NCBI RefSeq assembly: GCF_014205255.1
Contig: NZ_JACHNE010000001.1
Coordinates: 2,480,001 to 2,544,000 of the forward strand
From: Streptomyces caelestis
GTDB lineage: Bacteria > Actinomycetota > Actinomycetes > Streptomycetales > Streptomycetaceae
Direction: 5' to 3'
DNA: 64,000 bases
Shown here piece after piece: positions 39,941 through 49,022 of the stretch. Under the pieces are notes generated by a model, which was not told the DNA's origin, did no database searches, and saw only the letters and a program-made list of their open reading frames with translations. Made by a program: the position numbers and the translations under genes. How positions within the stretch are numbered: the first letter of the stretch is position 1; each line of letters starts with the position of its first letter.

Positions 39941-41128
39941 ATGCTGTCCGAGCAGTCCGCCGTCACCGTCCGCGCCACCCTCCCCGCCGTCGGCGCGGCC
40001 CTCGGCACGATCACCGAGCGCTTCTACGCCGGGCTGTTCGCGGCCCACCCCGAGCTGCTGAACGACCTGTTCAACCGGGGCAACCAGGCCGCCGGCACCC
40101 AGCGACAGGCGCTCGCCGGATCCATCGCCGCCTTCGCGACGCACCTGCTCGACCACCCGGAGCAGCGGCCGGACGCGATGCTGCACCGCATCGCCCACAA
40201 GCACGCCTCCCTCGGCATCACACCCGAGCAGTACGACATCGTCCACGAGCACCTGTTCGCCGCCATCGCCGACGTGCTCGGCGACGCAGTGACCCCCGAG
40301 GTCGCCGCCGCCTGGGACGAGGTCTACTGGCTGATGGCGAACGCCCTCATCGCCGTCGAGAAGCGGCTGCGGGAGGAGCGGGGCGGGCACGCCTGGCGGG
40401 CCTGGGAGGTCGTCGAGCGCGTCGCCGAGACCGACGATGTCGCCACGTTCCGGCTGCGGCCCGCCGACGGCGGTCCGGTGCGGGACTTCCTCGCGGGCCA
40501 GTACGTCTCCGTCCGCGTCGCCCTCCCGGACGGCGCCCGGCAGATACGGCAGTACAGCCTCTCCGGGGCGCCCGCCCCGGACCTGCGGCAGATCAGCGTG
40601 AAGCGCGTGCAGGGCGACGGAACCCCCGACGGTGAGGTCTCGAACCACCTCCACGCGCGCGTGCAGGTGTGTGACGTCCTGGAGCTGTCCGAGCCCTACG
40701 GCGACCTCGTCCTGGACGCCGGCCCCGACACCCCCCTGCTGCTGGCCTCGGCCGGCATCGGTGTCACCCCCATGACCGCGATGCTGGCCCACCTCGCCGG
40801 CTCGGGGCACCGCGCCCCCGTCACCGTCGTGCACGGCGACCGCTCACCCGCCGCCCACCCCCTGCGCACCGACCACGAGGCCTACGCCGCCAAGCTGCCC
40901 GACGCGTCCGTCCACTTCTGGTACGAGCAGGACGCCCCGGCGGGCACCCGCTCCGGCCTGGTCGACCTCGCCGACGTCCTGGTCGCGCCGGGCACGCGCG
41001 CGTACCTGTGCGGGCCGCTGCCCTTCATGCGGGCGGTACGGGCCCAGCTGATCGGCAAGGGCGTGGCACCGGCCGACATCCACTACGAGGTGTTCGGGCC
41101 GGACCTGTGGCTGGCGGGGCAGGCGTAG
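39941..41128 (+). CDS. hmp: flavohemoglobin (nitric oxide dioxygenase)
   Basis: A 395-residue enzyme that oxidises NO to nitrate with O2 and NAD(P)H. Residues 1-150 are a globin domain (proximal His in RIAHKHASLGI). Then an FAD-binding domain (QIRQYSLSGAP) and an NAD-binding domain (LLLASAGIGVTPMTAMLAHL; YLCGPLPFM) follow. The C-terminal EVFGPDLW is typical. It is convergent with nsrR, 30 bp apart, and has an NsrR-type site 39 bp upstream. Confidence 0.92.
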   Translation: MLSEQSAVTVRATLPAVGAALGTITERFYAGLFAAHPELLNDLFNRGNQAAGTQRQALAGSIAAFATHLLDHPEQRPDAMLHRIAHKHASLGITPEQYDIVHEHLFAAIADVLGDAVTPEVAAAWDEVYWLMANALIAVEKRLREERGGHAWRAWEVVERVAETDDVATFRLRPADGGPVRDFLAGQYVSVRVALPDGARQIRQYSLSGAPAPDLRQISVKRVQGDGTPDGEVSNHLHARVQVCDVLELSEPYGDLVLDAGPDTPLLLASAGIGVTPMTAMLAHLAGSGHRAPVTVVHGDRSPAAHPLRTDHEAYAAKLPDASVHFWYEQDAPAGTRSGLVDLADVLVAPGTRAYLCGPLPFMRAVRAQLIGKGVAPADIHYEVFGPDLWLAGQA

Positions 41129-41157
41129 CGGGGATCTGCCGGACGGGCCCTTGAGGG

Positions 41158-41604
41158 TCAGACAGGCCCCGAGGGCCCCCGCGAGATCCCCAGCAGCAGC
41201 GCCCCGGTCGGCTCCGCCACGATGTCCGCCACCGTGATCGGGTCCAGTGAGGCGAAGAACGCCTCCTGGGCCCGGCGCAGGGCGCCGCGCAGGCGGCAGG
41301 CGGAGTTCAGCGGGCAGGGCGTGGGGCCCTCGCAGTCGACGACGTCGCCGTCGCCCTCGAAGGCGCGCACCACGGCGCCCACGGACGCCGTACGACCCCG
41401 CTCGGTGAGCGTGAGACCGCCGCCGCGGCCGCGACGGGCGGCCAGCAGGCCCATGCGCTGGAGCTCGGCGACGACCTTCGCCAGGTGGGTGTACGGCACG
41501 TCCATGCCGGTGGCGACGTCGCGGGTCGTCGGACTCGACTCGCCGGCGACGGCGAGCCGCATCAGGACCCGCAGGGCCAGGTCGGTGGAGCGCAACAGCC
41601 GCAT
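41158..41604 (-). CDS. nsrR: Rrf2-family nitric-oxide sensor NsrR
   Basis: A 148-residue Rrf2 repressor with an N-terminal winged helix (TTRDVATGMDVPYTHLAKVV) and three cysteines, C91, C97, C103, in DCEGPTPCPLNSACRLRG. They match the [4Fe-4S] ligands of streptomycete NsrR. NO destroys the cluster and releases hmp. The start is the ATG at 41604. Confidence 0.88.
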   Translation of the reverse strand: MRLLRSTDLALRVLMRLAVAGESSPTTRDVATGMDVPYTHLAKVVAELQRMGLLAARRGRGGGLTLTERGRTASVGAVVRAFEGDGDVVDCEGPTPCPLNSACRLRGALRRAQEAFFASLDPITVADIVAEPTGALLLGISRGPSGPV

Positions 41605-41619
41605 GCCCGCAGCGTAGGT

Positions 41620-41641
41620 AATCGGTATCTCAGGTTCAAAT
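41620..41641. promoter_or_regulatory. possible NsrR autoregulatory site
   Basis: On the minus strand, ATTTGAACCTGAGATACCGA and two further bases lie 16 bp upstream of nsrR. It fits the NsrR pattern only loosely (AT-rich ends, degenerate dyad). Confidence 0.3.
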
Positions 41642-41822
41642 AACCCGGCTCTCGGGTTCACACGACCCGGACCCCAGGTGCGAACGGTCCGGGGAAGCTG
41701 TCGGACACCTATGGGTGCCGTATCGATTCAGCCCATTCCTGCGACCGCCCTACGAGGGGCCCGGTCTCCCCCATTACGATCAGCCCACCCGACCGTCCCA
41801 CTTTCCCCACGAAGGACATCCC

Positions 41823-42488
41823 ATGGGCTCCGCCAAGAAGAGCAACACGGACCGCAAGGCGCGGATAGAGGAGATGCGGCGCGCGGAGCAGGCTCGTGAG
41901 CGCCGCAACCGGATCCTCACCATCACGGCCAGCGTCGTGATCGTCTGCGGTCTCGTCGCCGGTGGTGTCGTGCTCGTGCGGTCCCAGTCCGACGGCGGCA
42001 GCGACACCGCGGCGAGCGACTCCTCGGCCAAGGGGAAGTTCGTCACGGGCAAGGACGGCGTGAAGACCTGGGAAGGCAAGCTGTCGCGCAACCACGTCAC
42101 CAAGGCGGTGAAGTACGCCTCCGTGCCGCCGGTCGGCGGCGACCACAACCCGGTCTGGATGAACTGCAACGGCGACGTCTACACCAAGGAGATCAACAAC
42201 ACCAACGCCGTGCACTCGCTGGAGCACGGCGCGGTGTGGGTGACGTACAACGCCGACGCGAAGAAGGCCGACATCGACGCGCTCGCCGCGAAGGTGAAGA
42301 AGACGCCCTACACGCTGATGAGCCCGCTGGACGGCCAGAAGGACCCGATCACGCTCTCGGCGTGGGGTCACCAGCGCACGGTGACGGGGGCGAGCGACCC
42401 GGACGTCGACGCGTTCTTCGAGAAGTTCGTCCAGGGCAAGCAGACGCCCGAGCCGGGCGCCGCCTGCACGAACGGGCTGTCGCAGTGA
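41823..42488 (+). CDS. membrane-anchored DUF3105 protein
   Basis: A 221-residue protein. A basic cytoplasmic N-terminus (RIEEMRRAEQARERRNRI) precedes one membrane segment (about 34-54). The DUF3105 domain carries PPVGGDHNPVWMNCNGDVYT and VHSLEHGAVWVTYN, with conserved Cys and His. The domain is extracytoplasmic and of unknown function. Its stop overlaps the GTG start of the DUF305 gene, so the two are coupled. Confidence 0.85.
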   Translation: MGSAKKSNTDRKARIEEMRRAEQARERRNRILTITASVVIVCGLVAGGVVLVRSQSDGGSDTAASDSSAKGKFVTGKDGVKTWEGKLSRNHVTKAVKYASVPPVGGDHNPVWMNCNGDVYTKEINNTNAVHSLEHGAVWVTYNADAKKADIDALAAKVKKTPYTLMSPLDGQKDPITLSAWGHQRTVTGASDPDVDAFFEKFVQGKQTPEPGAACTNGLSQ

Positions 42489-43105
42489 GGCAGGCCGGTC
42501 TGGTCGCGGGGGCCGCGGTGACGGCGCTCGTCGCGGCCGGCGCGATCACCTACGCCGTCGCCGGGGACGACGGCGGCGGCCGGACCCCCTCTGCCGAGTC
42601 CGCGGACGCCGGGTTCGCCCGGGACATGGCGGTGCACCACCAGCAGGCCGTGGAGATGTCGTACATCGTGCGCGACCGCACGAAGGACGAGGAGGTACGG
42701 CGCCTCGCGTACGACATCGCGCAGACGCAGGCCAACCAGCGCGGCATGATGCTCGGCTGGCTGGACCTGTGGGGGCTGCCCAAGGTGTCCTCGGAACCGC
42801 CGATGACCTGGATGGACATGGGCGACACGGCCTCCGGCAAGGACGGCGCGCTGATGCCGGGCATGGCGACCAACACGGAGCTGAAGAAGCTCGGCACGCT
42901 GAGCGGCAAGCAGGCGGAGGTCTTCTACCTCCAGCTGATGACGGACCATCACAAGGGCGGCGTCCACATGGCCCAGGGCTGTGCCGACAGGTGCGCGGTG
43001 GGTGTGGAGAAGCGGCTCGCGCAGGGCATGGTGGACGCGCAGCAGTCGGAGATCGGCCTGATGGCGGAGATGCTGAAGGAGCGGGGCGCCGCGCCGCGCG
43101 CGTAG
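42485..43105 (+). CDS. exported DUF305 protein
   Basis: A 206-residue protein with an N-terminal signal anchor (LVAGAAVTALVAAGAITYAV). The DUF305 motifs are DMAVHHQQAVEMSYIV and MTDHHKGGVHMA, paired His motifs of ferritin-like type that may bind metal or copper. GTGA overlap with the DUF3105 gene. The pair may act in extracytoplasmic metal handling, which is inference. Confidence 0.85.
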   Translation: MRQAGLVAGAAVTALVAAGAITYAVAGDDGGGRTPSAESADAGFARDMAVHHQQAVEMSYIVRDRTKDEEVRRLAYDIAQTQANQRGMMLGWLDLWGLPKVSSEPPMTWMDMGDTASGKDGALMPGMATNTELKKLGTLSGKQAEVFYLQLMTDHHKGGVHMAQGCADRCAVGVEKRLAQGMVDAQQSEIGLMAEMLKERGAAPRA

Positions 43106-43136
43106 GGCGTAAGCCTCACATTGCCTCCCGTTGCGG

Positions 43137-43180
43137 CTTCTTGGGCTCTTCTTGGGCTCCGTAGGGCGCTTCTTGGGGTG
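43137..43180. promoter_or_regulatory. phased TTCTTGGG direct repeats upstream of S53 peptidase
   Basis: TTCTTGGG occurs three times at 43138, 43149 and 43170, with start spacings of 11 and 21 bp. A degenerate CGTAGGGC fills the missing turn. Spacing close to one and two helix turns suggests binding of a regulator that uses direct repeats (PhoP- or SARP-like). The peptidase start is 87 bp downstream of the last copy. Confidence 0.55.
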
Positions 43181-43263
43181 CGCATTCCCCTGGCATGAAC
43201 GGTTCGTCGCGAGAGTGGCGACCGTCGAGTGATCCACTCGCGTCGAACCGCACAGGGGGTTCC

Positions 43264-45207
43264 ATGAGATCCAACCGCGCCAAGGTGCGCGCCGGGCTGG
43301 GCATGGCGGCGACACTGCCGATGCTCGCGGGCGCGCTGGCGCTCGGCATACCCGCGGCGCACGCCGCCGACCACCCGCTCCGCGACCTGCTCGCCGGGAC
43401 CAAGCCCGCGTGGGCCACGGCCCGGGCCGACAAGGGCGCCGCCTCCGACCGCACCGGGATGTCGGCCCGGGTCTATCTCCGGGGCCGCGACGCGGCCGGC
43501 CTCGCCGCGTACGCCCAGGCCGTCTCCGACCCTACGTCGGCCTCGTACGGCAAGTACCTGACCGCCAAGCAGGCGCAGGCGCGCTTCGGCGCGACCAAGG
43601 CCCAGGTGGCGGCCGTGAAGTCCTGGCTGACGGCGGCCGGCCTGAAGGTCACCGGCGTCACGGCGCACTACGTCTCCGTCACCGGTGACGTGGCCGCCGC
43701 GGAGAAGGCGTTCGGCGCCCAGCTGCACGACTTCGCCAAGGGCTCGAAGACGTACCGCGCCCCGGCGAGCACCGCCTCCGTGCCGGCGAGCCTGGCCGAC
43801 GCCGTGCTGACGGTCACCGGCCTGGACAACGCCCCGCACATGGTCACGCACGACGACCAGCTGCCGCCGCCGGACACCGTGTTCCGCAACGCCGGGCCGT
43901 TCTCCTCGTACTACGGCTCGAAGACCGCGAGCACGCTGCCGGAGGCGTACGGCACGAAGATCCCGTACGTGGTCAAGGGCTACACCGGCAAGCAGCTGCG
44001 GGCCGCGTACGGCGCGGGCACCCGCACCGGCAAGGGCGTCCGGGTCGCCATCACGGACGCGTACGCCTCGCCGACGATCGCCTACGACGCGGCCACCTAC
44101 GCCGGCAAGCACGGCGACGCGGCCTGGAAGACCGGCCAGCTCCACCAGGTACTGCCCAAGCAGTACACGGACACCAAGGCGTGCTCCGCTTCCGGCTGGT
44201 ACGGCGAGGAGACGCTGGACGTCGAGGCCGTGCACGCGGTCGCGCCGTCCTCGGACGTCACCTACGTGGGTGCCGCGTCCTGCAACGACGGAGACCTGCT
44301 CGACGCGCTCGCCAAGGTCGTCGACCACCACCTGGCCGACATCGTCTCCAACTCCTGGGGCGAGGTCGAAGCGGCGCAGACGCCCGACCTCGCGGCCGCC
44401 TACGACCAGGTCTTCCAGCTGGGCGCGGTCGAGGGCATCGGCTTCTACTTCTCCTCGGGCGACGACGGTGACGAGGTCGCCAACTCCGGGACGAAGCAGG
44501 TCGACTCCCCGGCCAACTCGGCATGGGTGACCGCCGTCGGCGGCACCTCGCTGGCCGTCGGCAAGAACGACACGTACCTGTGGGAGACCGGCTGGGGCAC
44601 CGACAAGGCCAACCTGTCGGCCGACGGCAAGAGCTGGACGGACTTCCCCGGCGCCTTCACCTCCGGCGCGGGCGGCGGCACCAGCAGGACGGTGGCGGAG
44701 CCCTCGTACCAGAAGGGTGTCGTGCCGGGCGCGCTGGCGAAGGCCAACAGCGCGGACGGCAACCGCGTCGTGCCGGACATCGCGGCGATCGCCGACCCGA
44801 ACACCGGCTTCCTGGTCGGCCAGACGCAGACCCTGCCGGACGGGAAGACGCAGGCGTACAGCGAGTACCGCATCGGCGGCACCTCGCTCGCCGCGCCGAC
44901 CATCGCGGCCATCCAGGCGCTGGCCCAGGAGGCCCGCGGCGGCACGCCGATCGGCTTCGCCAACCCGGCGATCTACGCGAAGGCCGGCTCGAAGGCCTAC
45001 CACGACGTCACCGACAACCCGACGGGCTCCGGCCTCGCCGTGGCCCGCGTCGACTTCGTGAACGGCTACGACGCCACGGGCGGCCTGGCCACGTCCGTGC
45101 GCAGCCTGGGCAAGGACAGCTCGCTCGCGGCCGTGAAGGGCTACGACGACGTCACCGGCGTGGGCACGCCCGCGACCGGGTACGTCGAGTCGTACCGGCG
45201 CCGCTGA
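43264..45207 (+). CDS. secreted S53 (sedolisin) serine-carboxyl peptidase
   Basis: A 647-residue exported protease. Signal peptide 1-35 (ends AHAADH), then an activation propeptide (about 36-200) and the S53 catalytic domain. The catalytic residues are Glu315 and Asp319 in YGEETLDVEAVH, and Ser541 in IGGTSLAAPT. The oxyanion motif is SNSWG. The family works at acidic pH and the propeptide is removed autocatalytically. The terminal region has the usual Ca2+-binding loop. Phased direct repeats precede it, and a hairpin terminator follows. Confidence 0.9.
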   Translation: MRSNRAKVRAGLGMAATLPMLAGALALGIPAAHAADHPLRDLLAGTKPAWATARADKGAASDRTGMSARVYLRGRDAAGLAAYAQAVSDPTSASYGKYLTAKQAQARFGATKAQVAAVKSWLTAAGLKVTGVTAHYVSVTGDVAAAEKAFGAQLHDFAKGSKTYRAPASTASVPASLADAVLTVTGLDNAPHMVTHDDQLPPPDTVFRNAGPFSSYYGSKTASTLPEAYGTKIPYVVKGYTGKQLRAAYGAGTRTGKGVRVAITDAYASPTIAYDAATYAGKHGDAAWKTGQLHQVLPKQYTDTKACSASGWYGEETLDVEAVHAVAPSSDVTYVGAASCNDGDLLDALAKVVDHHLADIVSNSWGEVEAAQTPDLAAAYDQVFQLGAVEGIGFYFSSGDDGDEVANSGTKQVDSPANSAWVTAVGGTSLAVGKNDTYLWETGWGTDKANLSADGKSWTDFPGAFTSGAGGGTSRTVAEPSYQKGVVPGALAKANSADGNRVVPDIAAIADPNTGFLVGQTQTLPDGKTQAYSEYRIGGTSLAAPTIAAIQALAQEARGGTPIGFANPAIYAKAGSKAYHDVTDNPTGSGLAVARVDFVNGYDATGGLATSVRSLGKDSSLAAVKGYDDVTGVGTPATGYVESYRRR

Positions 45208-45224
45208 CCCTCCACAAGGGGGCC

Positions 45225-45254
45225 GGGGTGGTGTGGGATGGCCCACACCACCCC
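45225..45254. terminator. terminator after S53 peptidase
   Basis: A perfect 13-bp inverted repeat GGGGTGGTGTGGG/CCCACACCACCCC with a 4-nt loop lies 18 bp past the stop codon and 31 bp before nadE. Confidence 0.85.
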
Positions 45255-45285
45255 ATTGTGTCGCTCTGACGATTACACTGGGCCC

Positions 45286-47064
45286 GTGCCTCAACTACGT
45301 CTCGCCCTGAACCAGATCGACTCGAGCGTCGGCGACCTCGCCGGGAACGCCGAGTCGATCGTCCGCTGGACCCGGCACTCCGCCGAGCAGGGAGCGCATC
45401 TCGTGGCGTTCCCCGAGATGGCGCTGACCGGGTATCCCGTCGAGGACCTGGCCCTCAGGTCGTCCTTCGTGGAGGCCTCCCGGGCGGCGCTGCGGAGTCT
45501 TGCCGTCCGCCTGGCCGACGAGGGCTTCGGCGAGCTGCCGGTGATCGTCGGCTACCTCGACCGCTGCGCGACCGCCCAGCCGAAGTACGGCCAGCCGGCC
45601 GGCGCGCCGCAGAACGCGGGCGCGGTGCTGTACGGCGGCGAGGTGGTCCTGAACTACGCCAAGCACCACCTGCCGAACTACGGCGTCTTCGACGAGTTCC
45701 GCTACTTCGTGCCCGGCGACAGCATGCCGGTCCTGCGCGTCCGCGGCGTGGACGTCGCCCTGGCCATCTGCGAGGACCTCTGGCAGGACGGCGGCCGTGT
45801 CCCCGCGGCGCGCTCGGCGCGGGCGGGCCTGCTGATCTCGATCAACGCCTCGCCCTACGAGCGCAACAAGGACGACACGCGCCTGGAGCTGGTCCGCAAG
45901 CGGGCCCAGGAGGCCGGCTGCACCACGGCCTACCTCGCCATGATCGGCGGCCAGGACGAGCTGGTGTTCGACGGTGACTCGATCGTCGTGGACAAGGACG
46001 GCGAGGTCGTGGCGCGGGCGCCGCAGTTCGCCGAGGGCTGCGTCGTCCTGGACCTGGACCTGCCGGCGGCGTCGGCGGACGCGCCGACGGCCCGCGACGG
46101 AGTCGCCCATGGACAGCGTGTGGACGACGGCCTGCGCATCGACCGGGTGGTGCTGTCGGAGGAGCCGCTGCCGCCGTACGAACCGGAGCTCACGGGTGGC
46201 TACGCGGACCGCTTGGACGACGACGAGGAGGTCTACTCGGCGCTGGTCGTGGGCCTGCGGGCGTACGTCGCGAAGAACGGCTTCACGTCGGTCCTGATCG
46301 GCCTGTCGGGCGGCATCGACTCCTCGCTGGTCGCGGCGATCGCGTGCGACGCGGTGGGCGCGCAGAACGTGTACGGCGTGTCGATGCCGTCGAAGTACTC
46401 CTCGGACCACTCGAAGGACGACGCGGCGGAACTGGCCCGCCGCACCGGCCTGAACTACCGCACGGTCGCCATCGAGCCGATGTTCGACGCGTACATGGGC
46501 TCCCTGGGCCTGACGGGCCTGGCCGAGGAGAACCTCCAGTCGCGCCTGCGCGGCACGCTGCTCATGGCCATCTCCAACCAGGAGGGCCACATCGTCCTGG
46601 CCCCCGGCAACAAGTCGGAACTGGCGGTCGGCTACTCGACGCTCTACGGCGACTCGGTGGGCGCCTACGGCCCCATCAAGGACGTCTACAAGACGTCGAT
46701 CTTCCGCCTGGCCGAGTGGCGCAACCGGGCCGCCCGCGAGCGCGGCCAGACCCCGCCGATCCCCGAGAACTCCATCACCAAGCCCCCGAGCGCGGAACTC
46801 CGCCCCGGCCAGGTCGACACGGACTCGCTCCCCGACTACCCGGTGCTGGACGCGATCCTGGAGCTCTACGTCGACCAGGACCGGGGCGCCGACGAGATCG
46901 TCGCGGCCGGTTTCGACCGGGCGCTGGTCACGAAGACCCTGCGCATGGTCGACACCGCCGAGTACAAGCGACGGCAGTACCCGCCGGGGACGAAGATCTC
47001 GGCGAAGGGCTTCGGAAAGGACCGGCGACTGCCGATCACGAACGGGTGGCGGGAGTCGGTCTGA
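45286..47064 (+). CDS. nadE: glutamine-dependent NAD+ synthetase
   Basis: A 592-residue enzyme that amidates deamido-NAD with ammonia from glutamine. The N-terminal nitrilase-type glutaminase domain has the triad Glu44 (VAFPEMALTGYP), Lys126 (YAKHHLPNYGVFDE) and Cys162 (ALAICEDLWQDG). The C-terminal synthetase carries the PP-loop GLSGGIDSSLVAA and the VLAPGNKSELAVGY block. It starts at the GTG at 45286 (VPQLRLALNQ), which aligns with the nitrilase fold. It ends 26 bp from the convergent CGNR gene. Confidence 0.92.
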   Translation: MPQLRLALNQIDSSVGDLAGNAESIVRWTRHSAEQGAHLVAFPEMALTGYPVEDLALRSSFVEASRAALRSLAVRLADEGFGELPVIVGYLDRCATAQPKYGQPAGAPQNAGAVLYGGEVVLNYAKHHLPNYGVFDEFRYFVPGDSMPVLRVRGVDVALAICEDLWQDGGRVPAARSARAGLLISINASPYERNKDDTRLELVRKRAQEAGCTTAYLAMIGGQDELVFDGDSIVVDKDGEVVARAPQFAEGCVVLDLDLPAASADAPTARDGVAHGQRVDDGLRIDRVVLSEEPLPPYEPELTGGYADRLDDDEEVYSALVVGLRAYVAKNGFTSVLIGLSGGIDSSLVAAIACDAVGAQNVYGVSMPSKYSSDHSKDDAAELARRTGLNYRTVAIEPMFDAYMGSLGLTGLAEENLQSRLRGTLLMAISNQEGHIVLAPGNKSELAVGYSTLYGDSVGAYGPIKDVYKTSIFRLAEWRNRAARERGQTPPIPENSITKPPSAELRPGQVDTDSLPDYPVLDAILELYVDQDRGADEIVAAGFDRALVTKTLRMVDTAEYKRRQYPPGTKISAKGFGKDRRLPITNGWRESV

Positions 47065-47089
47065 CAGCCTTTCGCGCCGCCCGCGTCGG

Positions 47090-47629
47090 TCAGGCAGCGC
47101 CCCGTCTCCGCGCCCGGTAGGCCGCTGCCTTGACCCGGTTGCCGCACTCCTCCATCCCGCACCACGTGCGCCGCGCGCCCCGTGAGCGGTCGAGGTAGAC
47201 GCGGGTGCAGTCGGGGCGGCCGCACTCCTTGAGACTGGCCCGGGGGTCGGCGAGTACGGCGATGCCGCTTCGGGCCAGTTGGGAGAGTGCCGCCCGGAGG
47301 TCTCCCGACCTGTGCAGTCCCGCGTCGCTGAGCCTGATGGCGCACACCGGCCCGGCGGCCGTGTCGTTGACGACGTCGAGGCTGCCCGGGTCGAAGCGGC
47401 GGCCGAGCAGGCGGTCGAGAGCCAGTCGGTAGATCGCCTCGCGCAAGGACAGTGCGGACTCGAAGGTTGCCTCGTCTGCCGTCACCCGGTCCGGAAGCTC
47501 CTCGCATGCGGCCACCCACCGTTCGAGGTCCACGGGCGCGGCCAGGAGGTCCACGGGGTCGTCCCGGCGCGACAGGACGGTGCCGGCGAGGTCGAGCGCC
47601 GCGTTGCCGCTCACAAAGGTGAAGTCCAC
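47090..47629 (-). CDS. CGNR zinc-finger protein
   Basis: A 179-residue protein with the ABATE N-terminal domain (FTFVSGNAALDLAGTV) and a C-terminal CGNR zinc-finger (ECGRPDCTRVYLDRSRG; TWCGMEECGNRVKAAAYRAR). These are putative stress-related transcription regulators of unknown target. Confidence 0.85.
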   Translation of the reverse strand: MDFTFVSGNAALDLAGTVLSRRDDPVDLLAAPVDLERWVAACEELPDRVTADEATFESALSLREAIYRLALDRLLGRRFDPGSLDVVNDTAAGPVCAIRLSDAGLHRSGDLRAALSQLARSGIAVLADPRASLKECGRPDCTRVYLDRSRGARRTWCGMEECGNRVKAAAYRARRRGAA

Positions 47630-47716
47630 GTCACCATCTTGACCGGTGACGGGGCCGGTGACAACATCGTCACCTCTTCAGGCAGTGACGTCGGCAGCAC
47701 GAGGACGGGAGCACGC

Positions 47717-48418
47717 GTGACCGGGATCCCCGACATCGAGGTCGTCGTCGTCGACGTCCTCGGCACACTCGTCGACGAGCACACGGGGCTTCGAGCGGCG
47801 ATCCGCGAAGCCGTACCCGCGTCCGACGAGGCGGCTGCCGACGACCTGCTCAGCCTGTGGCAACAGCACCGTGAGCTCGAACAACGACGCATCCAGCAAG
47901 GGCTCCGCGAGTACGTCGGCAGCGAGACCATCGACGCGGAGGCCGCGCGGCTCGTGGCCGGCCGGGCCGGGCTCTCCGACCCCGCGACCATCGCCCGGCT
48001 GGCCACAGCGGGGCGGCGGCTGCCGCCCTGGCCCGACTCCGCCGCCGGTCTCGAACGGCTCGCGCAGTGGTTCCCCGTGGTCGGGCTCTCCAACGCCGCT
48101 CGCACGGCGCTGCTGCGCCTCAACGCACACGCCGGGCTGCGCTGGCACCAGGCCCTGTCCGCCGAAGCCGTCCGGGCGTACAAGCCGGCGCCGGAGGTGT
48201 ACCGGCTCGCGGTCGATGCCGCCGGATGCGCGCCGGAACGCGTCCTCATGGTGGCCGCGCACGCCTGGGACCTCCGTGGCGCGCAGGCGGTCGGCATGCG
48301 GACCGCCTACGTCGAGCGGCCGGTCGGGGATCCGCCGACGAGTTCCGACGTCTTCGACGGGGGGTTCGGCGGACTCGACGAACTGGTCGCTGTGCTGACA
48401 GGTGGTCAGATAGCGTAA
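47717..48418 (+). CDS. HAD-family hydrolase (haloacid-dehalogenase-like)
   Basis: A 233-residue HAD phosphatase/dehalogenase. Motif I is VVVDVLGTLVDEH with nucleophile Asp, motif II is VVGLSNAART, motif III includes the Lys of AVRAYKPAPEV, and VLMVAAHAWDLRGAQAVGM is motif IV. The start is the GTG at 47717. Upstream in-frame codons are not convincing. A promoter shared with the divergent CGNR gene lies between 47629 and 47717. The substrate is unknown. Confidence 0.82.
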   Translation: MTGIPDIEVVVVDVLGTLVDEHTGLRAAIREAVPASDEAAADDLLSLWQQHRELEQRRIQQGLREYVGSETIDAEAARLVAGRAGLSDPATIARLATAGRRLPPWPDSAAGLERLAQWFPVVGLSNAARTALLRLNAHAGLRWHQALSAEAVRAYKPAPEVYRLAVDAAGCAPERVLMVAAHAWDLRGAQAVGMRTAYVERPVGDPPTSSDVFDGGFGGLDELVAVLTGGQIA

Positions 48419-48443
48419 GGCCGACACTGACAGGGGGCTGACC

Positions 48444-49010
48444 ATGACAGAGCGTGGGGTTCCGGATCGCGTGGTGGTCGCGGAGCGGCTCGCCGCCGAG
48501 GCGGGGTTCGAGAAGAGCTGTATCCCCGAGGTGGGCAGGCTGCTCAGGCTGGCCGCCGCGTCCAAGCCCGGTGGGGTCGTCGCCGAGAGCGGCACCGGCT
48601 CGGGTGTGGGCACCGCCTGGCTGCACAGTGGTCTGGGGGCCGGTGCGCGTCTCGTCACGGTGGAGCGTGACGAGGAGCTGGCGCGGCGGGCGGCCGGTGT
48701 CTTCGCGGACGACGACCGCGTCCGTGTGCTGACCGGTGACTGGCGGCTGCTGGAGCAGCACGCCCCGTTCGACGTCTTCTTCTGTGACGGCGGAGGCAAG
48801 CGGGACGCCCCCGGACGGGTCGTCGAGCTGCTGGCGCCCGGCGGCCTTCTCGTCCTGGACGACTTCACCCCGTCGGCCGACTGGCCGCCCCGGTTCGAGG
48901 GTGAGGTGGACGAGCTCCGGCTCTTCTACCTCACCCACCCGAGCCTGGACGCCACCGAAGTCCTCACCACACCCTCCAGTTCGGCGGTCGTCGCGGCACG
49001 TCGCGTCTGA
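48444..49010 (+). CDS. class I SAM-dependent methyltransferase-like protein
   Basis: A 188-residue Rossmann-fold protein (VVAESGTGSGVGTAWLHSGL is motif I, LVTVERDEELARRAAGVF motif II, FDVFFCDGGGKRD and LAPGGLLVLDDFTP motifs IV-V). It resembles catechol-O-methyltransferase types. The substrate is unknown. It is 25 bp from the HAD gene, probably one operon. Confidence 0.82.
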   Translation: MTERGVPDRVVVAERLAAEAGFEKSCIPEVGRLLRLAAASKPGGVVAESGTGSGVGTAWLHSGLGAGARLVTVERDEELARRAAGVFADDDRVRVLTGDWRLLEQHAPFDVFFCDGGGKRDAPGRVVELLAPGGLLVLDDFTPSADWPPRFEGEVDELRLFYLTHPSLDATEVLTTPSSSAVVAARRV

Positions 49011-49022
49011 CCGCGCTGTGCG

